Assembly (NCBI GenBank): GCA_023423405.1
Contig: JAFAFR010000015.1
Span: forward strand, 1 to 25,781
Direction of reading: 5' to 3'
DNA: 25,781 nt
Source: Bacteroidota bacterium
GTDB taxonomy: Bacteria; Bacteroidota; Bacteroidia; Chitinophagales; Chitinophagaceae
This document shows, piece after piece, positions 15,014 through 21,433 of this stretch. Numbering within the stretch: position 1 is the first letter of the stretch; every line of letters starts with the position of its first letter. A program made the position numbers and the translations under genes. The notes below the pieces were generated by a model. It saw only the letters and a list, made by a program, of their open reading frames with translations. It did no database searches and was not told where the DNA came from.

Positions 15014-15427
15014 CTATAGTAAAAGTGATTTTTTGTTTATTTTTTCTGCATAAGCAATAATATGGCCGTCAATGTCTGCAAAATAACAAACCCTGTCGCC
15101 CCAATCCCGGGCCTCAATCGGGCTGATAAGTTTTGCTCCTATTTTTGTTGCATTGTCAAATTCAAGCTGAATATTTTCAACATAGAAATAAAGTTCGCAT
15201 CTCGGTATTCCGTTTGCTTCATCGGGGTGTGGTGTTTTGCCGGAAAGAATTTTTTCAATGCCTTTGTTGGGCATAAGCCCCAGTTTGCAGTTTTCGGAAA
15301 GATTAAATTCGGTCATTCCCTGAACATTTAAGTCGGGATTTTGACGGAATAATCTTGTATAAAAATCCGTACTTACCTGCTGGTCGTTTACATACAGTAT
15401 GATTTCTATGGTCTGAATTTGTTTCAA
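15014..15427 (-). CDS. VOC (glyoxalase/bleomycin-resistance fold) protein
   Basis: This encodes 137 aa with the paired beta-alpha-beta-beta-beta modules of the vicinal oxygen chelate fold: IEIILYVNDQQVSTDFYTRL at the start, CELYFYVENI opening the second half, and DRVCYFADIDGHIIAYAEKI at the end with a likely metal-binding Glu128. Family members include glyoxalase I, fosfomycin/bleomycin resistance proteins and dioxygenases; nothing here fixes which. It is the first gene of a pair with the SRPBCC gene. All of it appears cytoplasmic. Confidence 0.9.
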   Translation of the reverse strand: MKQIQTIEIILYVNDQQVSTDFYTRLFRQNPDLNVQGMTEFNLSENCKLGLMPNKGIEKILSGKTPHPDEANGIPRCELYFYVENIQLEFDNATKIGAKLISPIEARDWGDRVCYFADIDGHIIAYAEKINKKSLLL

Positions 15428-15565
15428 TCTGCTTCGTTATTCGTGGATATTTTTGAGGCGATGTATTTGGAACCCATAATCTGTGACTCGTCGCCGGCAT
15501 AGTAGCCATGCGATGTTTTACGCAACAATTGTTATTTCAAACCGTAAAGAACTGAAAAACCTGCA

Positions 15566-15588
15566 CTAAAATACGCCGCCAATTTTAG
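15566..15588. repeat. Hairpin after serine hydrolase gene
   Basis: CTAAAAT (15566-15572) and ATTTTAG (15582-15588) form a 7-bp stem around a 9-nt GC-rich loop, some 20 bp after the stop of serine hydrolase 2. No T-run follows it on the minus strand, so it is a weak terminator candidate at best. Confidence 0.4.
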
Positions 15589-15609
15589 AAAACCGTTGTT
15601 GTACGCAGC

Positions 15610-16728
15610 CTATTTGCTAAATAAATCGGCAACCCGGTTAGTTAGAAGGCCAACATTATACTTTTCATGGCAGGTATTGGATAACAGAATAACAATAAGG
15701 TCAGCATCTCTAAAATGAGTAATGCAACTGGAATAGCCTGGAATTCCCCCGGTATGTCCAACTCTGCGCTGTCCGTTATACGGTGATAGTCCAAAGCCAA
15801 TACCATATGGCGCTGCTTTGCCATCTGTTAATATTGGATTGCTCCACATCATTTCCAGTGTAGCTGGCTTTAAGACTTTACCTGAGATCAGCGCCATCAT
15901 CCATTTTCCCAAATCCTCCACTGTTGAAACGAGTCCACCATCTGCGAATTCAATCACCGGGTTCATTTGCTGACTATTGGTGACAACACCATTTTGCCAA
16001 TTATAGCCGTTTGCCCGATTTGGTATGAGCTTCTGGTAATCAATCATGCCAGTCTGATCTAGTGCTAATGGGATGAATATACGTTCTTTTAAAAAGTCTT
16101 CATACGACTTTCCAGTCAATTTCTCGATCAACATTCCTATCAGAAAATAATTCCGGCCACTGTATTCAAACTTCGATCCTGGCGGGAAACCTAAGGGCAG
16201 ACAAGCCGTTTCCTCAATTACATTTAACTGTGTATAGTCCTCAAGAGTATAGCTGAACTTACAATAACGGTCAGGTTTTTCAAGATTGGTTGTAATACCT
16301 GAAGTGTGATTAAGAAGCTGCCTTATGGTAACAGGTTTCCAGTGAGTCGGAAGCTCTGGTAAATACTTACCTATGTTATCATCAAGTTTGAATTTTCCCT
16401 GTTCCCACAACATCATAGCCGCAACTGCAGTAAATGTTTTTGTTACCGATCCAATGAGATAGTTTGACTGGGTTGTCGCCGGATATTTTAGTTCAGTATT
16501 GCTATATCCATAGCCTTTTTTACATATGATTTTCCCTTTCTTCAATACTGATATTGAAAGACCTGGAATGTTCATTTCTTTCATACTACTATTCACCAGG
16601 CTATCTACTGAAAGAACTTTTGAAGAATCAGATTGTTGGGAATTAGGCTGACAATAGGATTTAAAGCAAAACGCAATACAAGTTAGAATAGAAATTATGC
16701 GTCTGAAATCACCTGCATTCATTCTCAT
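15610..16728 (-). CDS. Beta-lactamase-superfamily serine hydrolase 2, altered YxN motif
   Basis: From the ATG at 16728 this encodes 372 aa, 11 bp after the DUF2306 gene stop; the frame stays open upstream to 16827 but would overlap that gene. The N-terminus has a signal-like hydrophobic stretch (IISILTCIAFCFKSYCQ). Ser94-Val-Thr-Lys97 is the SxxK motif, LLNHTSGI a family mark, and His325-Thr-Gly the third motif. The second motif reads Tyr189-Ser-Gly191, where relatives normally have Tyr-Ser-Asn. The tyrosine is kept but the asparagine is lost, so activity could be altered or the role could have shifted two residues on to Asn193. Likely periplasmic. Substrate unknown. Confidence 0.9.
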   Translation of the reverse strand: MRMNAGDFRRIISILTCIAFCFKSYCQPNSQQSDSSKVLSVDSLVNSSMKEMNIPGLSISVLKKGKIICKKGYGYSNTELKYPATTQSNYLIGSVTKTFTAVAAMMLWEQGKFKLDDNIGKYLPELPTHWKPVTIRQLLNHTSGITTNLEKPDRYCKFSYTLEDYTQLNVIEETACLPLGFPPGSKFEYSGRNYFLIGMLIEKLTGKSYEDFLKERIFIPLALDQTGMIDYQKLIPNRANGYNWQNGVVTNSQQMNPVIEFADGGLVSTVEDLGKWMMALISGKVLKPATLEMMWSNPILTDGKAAPYGIGFGLSPYNGQRRVGHTGGIPGYSSCITHFRDADLIVILLSNTCHEKYNVGLLTNRVADLFSK

Positions 16729-16739
16729 ATTGCATTGCT

Positions 16740-17384
16740 TCAAATGTTCGGGTGTAAGATTGTTTTGTTTGACTGTTGATTCAATAACAGCCAATAACAC
16801 CAGCAAATTGTTAAAGGAAAAGACCACACAAATACATCTGAGATGAGCAATGAAGTACCTTCGTCTTCAAAAATCGACTTAAATATTCCCATACAGAACC
16901 GGTCAATTACTCTCACCGTTACAAAGTAAGCGGCACATATAAACCCGCTTATCATGAACCTACGGTGCCATACTATTTTTTTCTGGCGTACAAAATACAG
17001 GGCAAGTAAAATGAACAGCAACCAGAGCGTTGTAGCTGCATACTGTGACGGCCAGAAAGGCAATCCTGCATTTCTTCCCAGGGGAATTATATAATATAGT
17101 GTGACAATGCAAATAAGAGCAACTGCTACATATATTTTGCCCAATTTTTTATGAAACCTAATGTTCCTGTTTCTGACAAATGGTGCGAACTGCAAAAATG
17201 CAGTAGTGTATACGACTATGCCGCTGACAATATGAGTAGCAAAAACCACTTTCTTAGTGGTCGTATTAATAGACATATATTCAGGAAACCCTTCCGGAAT
17301 ATAACGGAGCACCGGAATAAAAAAAGTCATAAATAATCCTGCAAATACAGTCCAGAAAATAGCAAATGCTACTTTGTTTGTCAT
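16740..17384 (-). CDS. DUF2306 multi-span membrane protein
   Basis: This encodes 214 aa with about six hydrophobic helices (roughly 5-26, 45-69, 83-103, 116-133, 143-161, 183-201). The conserved polar residues of the DUF2306 family are present: His51 in helix 2 (ATHIVSG), Arg76 and His78 (RFHKKLGK) and His140-Arg-Arg (VWHRRFMISG). The histidines inside or next to helices suggest a haem- or metal-binding membrane protein, but that is inference; the family has no settled function. It is transcribed just before serine hydrolase 2 with an 11-bp gap. Confidence 0.85.
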   Translation of the reverse strand: MTNKVAFAIFWTVFAGLFMTFFIPVLRYIPEGFPEYMSINTTTKKVVFATHIVSGIVVYTTAFLQFAPFVRNRNIRFHKKLGKIYVAVALICIVTLYYIIPLGRNAGLPFWPSQYAATTLWLLFILLALYFVRQKKIVWHRRFMISGFICAAYFVTVRVIDRFCMGIFKSIFEDEGTSLLISDVFVWSFPLTICWCYWLLLNQQSNKTILHPNI

Positions 17385-17481
17385 TGTTCGAAATGTTTAA
17401 TTGTCGACTAATATTTACAATTTAATGTTATCAGCATACCCTTGTTCCGCAATTGGATTTTACAGTTGAATTGTCAGTATC

Positions 17482-17955
17482 TTATTTCATTGAGGTATAT
17501 TTATCCAAAGCCAAAAAAGAACAAACAAGTCCTGCCAGCGATAGGAAAGACCTTACCCAATTCATATTTCCCCATTCAGATGCAACACGCCTGAGCGTTT
17601 CGGTATCGGGAAGCTGTTCGGAGAGAAACATAATTTCATTTCGGGGATAAAAGTAAGTAAAAGTCAAAATCATAGACGATACAAAACAAACTAAGGCTAT
17701 ACTTAGATATAATCGGATAGTAGTAGATGTTTTCCACAACAGAACCAATGCCAGCAGGATCAAAAACTGGTTGGTGGGGTCCACCAACTTAAAAAATGTA
17801 CCGGGATTAGCCACTACAAAAAAGTTTTTTGTTGCTGTTATGGATTGCGGCACATTGCTTTCCCAATTGGCAGCATTCACAATGGAATTATAGATGAGGG
17901 TAAAAAACATACCGCTTGAAAAAGCTACGACTGCATAGAGGATTACTTTTTTCAT
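17482..17955 (-). CDS. DUF1772-like four-span membrane protein
   Basis: This encodes 157 aa with four membrane helices at about 4-26, 61-76, 80-101 and 133-150. After helix 3 the motif YFYPRNEIMF is followed by WGNMNWVRSF, matching the P-x-N ... W-x-x-x-N-x-x-R pattern of DUF1772 / anthrone-oxygenase-like proteins. The WESNVPQSI stretch after helix 1 also fits small members of this type. Function unknown. It is the gene after the AraC regulator with a 68-bp gap, so it may be that regulator's target or share its transcript. Confidence 0.7.
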   Translation of the reverse strand: MKKVILYAVVAFSSGMFFTLIYNSIVNAANWESNVPQSITATKNFFVVANPGTFFKLVDPTNQFLILLALVLLWKTSTTIRLYLSIALVCFVSSMILTFTYFYPRNEIMFLSEQLPDTETLRRVASEWGNMNWVRSFLSLAGLVCSFLALDKYTSMK

Positions 17956-17976
17956 ATTTCTGCTTATTTATTTCAG

Positions 17977-17984
17977 CAAAAATA
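17977..17984 (-). promoter_or_regulatory. Possible Bacteroidota -7 promoter box
   Basis: The minus strand reads TATTTTTG, a match to the Bacteroidota -7 consensus TAnnTTTG, 22 nt before the ATG of the DUF1772-like gene. No good TTG box is visible at the expected -33 distance, so this is a weak call. Confidence 0.3.
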
Positions 17985-18023
17985 TCAGCAAGCGTAAAGC
18001 CGGGATAGTAAAAAAACGCCAAA

Positions 18024-18872
18024 TTAAATCCTGTCCCAATCAAGCTGAAACTGCATCTGTCCTTCGGATAATTCTTTCTGAATCAATGCAGGCGTGCGTT
18101 TTGCAAATTCTTTAAAGTCTTTGATAAAGTGCATTTGGTCGTAATATCCTGCGCCATAGGCAAGATTTGCCCAGGAGATATTTTGCCGGCTTTCGAGCAT
18201 CGTGTAAGCCTTATGAAACCGGGCTATTCGTGCATACATCTTGGCAGGCATTCCTAATCTTTCTTTACATTTTCGCTCAAAACTTCTGATGCTCATACAA
18301 GCCATTGAGGCGATTTGTCCTATATCGGCATTATAATTTACCAATAGATATTGCAGCGCCAAATCTATCGGCAATTGTTCTTTTAAGGAAGATAATTTTG
18401 AAAGAAAATAGTATTTCACAAGGCTTTCAAGTTCATCCAAAGAATGTGTGTAATGGCATTGGTCGATGAGTTCATTTATTTCTTTGCCTATTACTTCCGT
18501 ACCACAAAATCCATTGTCAAACATATCTGTCATGGGGATACCCAACAGACGGTTCAGTCCGCCGGGCTGGAAAATAACTGTTACCGCTATGTGGCTTTCC
18601 TGTACCAATAGCTTAAACGGCGTAATCTGCGGACCGATGACGGTACAGGAAGTCCGGGTGTCAAAATTTATTTCGTCAGATTTTTTTGCCTTAAACTTCG
18701 TGAAAAGATTGATGAATATGGCCTGGTCGGGTGATGGCATAAAATTACCGACCATATTTACAGCAGTATTTTCAAAGTCAGCATCAATAATAACAATATG
18801 CCGTATTAACGAACGTAATGCCGGGTGCAGGTTACAGGGCCTTATTGTTATATTTTGTGTTGGTACGTGCAT
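18024..18872 (-). CDS. AraC-family transcriptional regulator
   Basis: This encodes 282 aa. The N-terminal part (about 1-150) resembles the DUF6597-type sensor half seen in many Bacteroidota AraC proteins (PSPDQAIFINL, VTVIFQPGGLNRLLGIPMTD). The C-terminal 100 residues hold the double helix-turn-helix: DIGQIASMACMSIRSFERKC for the first and ISWANLAYGAGYYDQMHFIK for the second, followed by FKEFAKRTPA. Ligand unknown. It lies 71 bp after serine hydrolase 3 and 68 bp before the DUF1772-like gene, all on the same strand; its targets may be one of these neighbours. Confidence 0.92.
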   Translation of the reverse strand: MHVPTQNITIRPCNLHPALRSLIRHIVIIDADFENTAVNMVGNFMPSPDQAIFINLFTKFKAKKSDEINFDTRTSCTVIGPQITPFKLLVQESHIAVTVIFQPGGLNRLLGIPMTDMFDNGFCGTEVIGKEINELIDQCHYTHSLDELESLVKYYFLSKLSSLKEQLPIDLALQYLLVNYNADIGQIASMACMSIRSFERKCKERLGMPAKMYARIARFHKAYTMLESRQNISWANLAYGAGYYDQMHFIKDFKEFAKRTPALIQKELSEGQMQFQLDWDRI

Positions 18873-18943
18873 CTGAAAAACTGTCTATTTATCTGCTCAT
18901 TTGCAGCGCTTCGGTTTGTTTGAGGGTTGTCTGATACAGCCTT

Positions 18944-20566
18944 TCACAATTTAAAATACTTTAGTTTCTTTTTGTCTTTTATTAGTATTATGCCCGGAAC
19001 GTCGGTTATTGACCCTTTTGAAAACTGAATTTGTAAATTATTTTTCAAAGCAAAGAAATGAGTATTGTCAGCCGCCGCCAGCAACAATTCCTGGTTTTCC
19101 ATTTTAAGGTATAAATTAGGGCCATCGCGGTTAATAATAACTGTATCACCGCCTGGCAGAAAATATTTACCTTCATAGCGCTTTAACAAACTGTCGGCAA
19201 TTCTTTCTGAAGATAAATTTAATAATGGCTTTTGTGTTTTAAACCATTCGGTTGCACCGATATCTACTTTACTAAATTTTAAACTGGATATTTTTCCATT
19301 TGCATGGGGCATAAAGTTTATTCGCATAAAATTTACACCTAAAAAGAATTCATTATCACCAGCATATCCAAGCTTATATTGAGCGCCGTTTGGTCTTTGA
19401 AAAGTCAGACCGCCATTTCGCTCTGCGATATTCAGTTGTTCACCCAAATCATTTTCGTATAACCCAATATACTTTTTTAAATGGCCTTTATCAATGGGCA
19501 TGTCCTCAAAAATATAAGGTTTGCCAATCGCGAGGCCCGCTAAAATTCTTGAAAGTGCAGTGATAGGGATTAAAGAAAATTCGGTATTTGTAAGTATCAC
19601 AACATAAACGTCTTCTTCAGGCAAGTAAAGAGTTTCGGCAGTATAACCTGGCACCATGCCTCCATGCCTCCAGGTGGAACTGCCGTGCAGTTCTTCCAGG
19701 TACCATCCAAATCCATAACCAGTCAGCGTTCCGTCAAGTAGTTTTTGCGGCTGAATGGCTTGCTGCAGTGTTTCCCGTTTTAAAAGAATCCCCGATTTTA
19801 GTGCTGCATTCCATTTCAGTAAATCGCTTACGGTTGACTGAATTCCACCGGCTGCACCTATTTTACCCGATGGATTGGAATTCAGGAACCTGTTTTTAAA
19901 ATTCCTGTATCCCGATGCCCGGTTCTTAATGATCGAAACTTGATTATCTATATATGAATTCCCCATTCCAGCCGGTTTAAATATATTTTCCAAGACATAG
20001 TCGGCATAAGTGCCACCTGTTATTTTTTCGATGATATAGCCCAGTATAGAATAGTTGGTATTATTATACTCCCATTTTGTTCCGGGAGCAATATCTATCT
20101 GAACCAAATTTTCTGATTTATCACCAGAAATAAGGGCTTTAATATGCTTTTCATTTTTTTCATCAATACCAGAGGTTTGGGATAGTAATTGCTGTACGGT
20201 AATGCTATTGACGACAGGAGGTGCAGATGGGATAAACTTACCCAGAGAATCCTGTATTTTTAATTGACCCCTTTCAACCAATTGCAGGATGGCGACTGAA
20301 GTAAACTGTTTGGTGTTGGAACCAATATTAAAAATCATGCTATCATTAGCCGGTACATTGAGCTCGATATTGGCCATGCCAAATGCTTTCTTATAAATAG
20401 CGGCCCCATTTTTTGCAACCATGACAACTCCGCCAGGATCATTCGTTTTGAACTGAGGCATTAACAATTTGTCGAATTCTTCCTGCAAAGGGGTTTGCGC
20501 AATTGCATTTTGAGCTATGCCTGTTGCAATAAGGAAGGTGAAAAACAAAATTTTCATGGAGTTCAT
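18944..20566 (-). CDS. Beta-lactamase-superfamily serine hydrolase 3 with C-terminal accessory domain
   Basis: This encodes 540 aa with a signal peptide (KILFFTFLIATGIAQNAIAQ); Met1 or Met4 could be the start. The catalytic domain (about 25-350) has Ser83-Asn-Thr-Lys86, Tyr167-Asn-Asn169 and His301-Gly-Gly303, plus LLSQTSGI and NIFKPAGMGNSY. Residues about 365-540 are a beta-rich domain (KKYIGLYENDLGEQLNIAER, KRYEGKYFLPGGDTVIINRD) like the lipocalin-type C-terminal domains of this family. All catalytic motifs are intact, so it is likely an active periplasmic peptidase or esterase. A 20-bp palindrome lies 12 bp before its start. Confidence 0.93.
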   Translation of the reverse strand: MNSMKILFFTFLIATGIAQNAIAQTPLQEEFDKLLMPQFKTNDPGGVVMVAKNGAAIYKKAFGMANIELNVPANDSMIFNIGSNTKQFTSVAILQLVERGQLKIQDSLGKFIPSAPPVVNSITVQQLLSQTSGIDEKNEKHIKALISGDKSENLVQIDIAPGTKWEYNNTNYSILGYIIEKITGGTYADYVLENIFKPAGMGNSYIDNQVSIIKNRASGYRNFKNRFLNSNPSGKIGAAGGIQSTVSDLLKWNAALKSGILLKRETLQQAIQPQKLLDGTLTGYGFGWYLEELHGSSTWRHGGMVPGYTAETLYLPEEDVYVVILTNTEFSLIPITALSRILAGLAIGKPYIFEDMPIDKGHLKKYIGLYENDLGEQLNIAERNGGLTFQRPNGAQYKLGYAGDNEFFLGVNFMRINFMPHANGKISSLKFSKVDIGATEWFKTQKPLLNLSSERIADSLLKRYEGKYFLPGGDTVIINRDGPNLYLKMENQELLLAAADNTHFFALKNNLQIQFSKGSITDVPGIILIKDKKKLKYFKL

Positions 20567-20577
20567 TTAACAACAAT

Positions 20578-20597
20578 AATACGAATTAATTCGTATT
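20578..20597. promoter_or_regulatory. Perfect 20-bp palindrome in leader of serine hydrolase 3
   Basis: AATACGAATTAATTCGTATT is a perfect 20-bp palindrome ending 12 bp before the ATG. It could be an operator overlapping the promoter or 5' leader, or form a hairpin close to the ribosome-binding region. The binding protein is unknown. Confidence 0.5.
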
Positions 20598-20691
20598 AAT
20601 ACACTCCACTTTGAAGCGGTATTACATTTCGCAGAGCCATTCAGCCCGCCTATTACCAATACGATGTTAGGCGTATGTGCTTTTCTATCGG

Positions 20692-21063
20692 TCAATCTTT
20701 GAGTTTTATCACACCTCTTCTGTATAAGTCCAACGCTTTTTGTAAAATGCTCTCAATTGTCTTTATGGGTAAATTTTTGTTTGGGTTAACCCTGAAAATC
20801 TTCATTCTTGTACGGTCGCCTTCTTCCAATTCAGGATGGTCAAGATATTTGCCTTCTACCATAAGAATATAAGGTTCGTCCATTTTTTTATCTGTCCACA
20901 AATAGCAAAACATCTTTTTCTTATAGCAGAAGCAGGGCATTCCCCACTTCTGCGTTTCGGTAATATTTGTGTCCTGATTAAGAATAATGTCCCGTAATGC
21001 AAGTAAGCAACTCCTGTTCGGTTCTTCTTTGTTCAAATAGTAGTTATGAAGTTGCTCAATCAT
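20692..21063 (-). CDS. DUF1801 protein
   Basis: From the ATG at 21063 this encodes 123 aa beginning MIEQLHNYYLNKEEPNRSCL, which is how related proteins usually start. The same frame runs up to 21132, but the extra 23 residues (NDNDTNGHKFGNRFFNCCE) do not look like the family. Family marks are ETQKWGMPCFCYKKKMFCYL and EGDRTRMKIFRVNPNKNLP. The DUF1801 fold is small and cytoplasmic; function is not established. It is flanked by inverted TTAGGCGTA/TACGCCTAA sequences (see findings). One of three DUF1801 genes in the window, and clearly divergent from the other two. Confidence 0.85.
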   Translation of the reverse strand: MIEQLHNYYLNKEEPNRSCLLALRDIILNQDTNITETQKWGMPCFCYKKKMFCYLWTDKKMDEPYILMVEGKYLDHPELEEGDRTRMKIFRVNPNKNLPIKTIESILQKALDLYRRGVIKLKD

Positions 21064-21433
21064 TTTTTCTATTTCGCAGCAATTAAAAAATCTATTCCCA
21101 AATTTATGTCCGTTTGTATCATTGTCATTCATTTATAGTTTCTTGCCGGGCTGCTAATGCTTGCACGGTCGCTGGTAACATTACGCCTAATGACAGGTAT
21201 TTACGCAGGTACGAAATTGTCCTCCATCTGCCGATAACCGCTGCCGTAAAATGTTATTTTGTCCCACGGCTTGGCGCAGTGGTAGCAGTCCGTATTACTA
21301 TTGCTGGGCCGATATGCAAAAGTTGAAGGAAATTACTGCTGAATCACATATGTCTGAATCCGCCATTGAGCCAGGCCGCTTGTTGGCTGCTGTTGGGGCG
21401 TCACTCGTATTTAAATCCCCTATTGAGCCTTTA
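21064..21433. other. Non-coding gap between GH3 and DUF1801 genes
   Basis: I see no convincing gene in these 370 bp. An imperfect hairpin pairs TATTTACGCAG (near 21199) with CTGCCGTAAAAT (near 21243), with one bulged base, and TACGCCTAA lies at 21182-21190. A stretch near 21269-21293 looks like a tRNA D-arm but has no matching remainder. No Bacteroidota promoter was recognised. Confidence 0.5.

Noticed and set aside
12620..20566. Class C beta-lactamase resistance genes
   Set aside because: SxxK and YxN are shared by the whole S12-like superfamily; HGG/HTG replaces KTG and homologues are mostly peptidases or esterases, so no resistance claim is justified.
21269..21293. tRNA-like D-arm (TTGGCGCAGTGGTAGC)
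   Set aside because: No T-loop (TTCGA-like), no pairing acceptor stem and no plausible anticodon arm follow.
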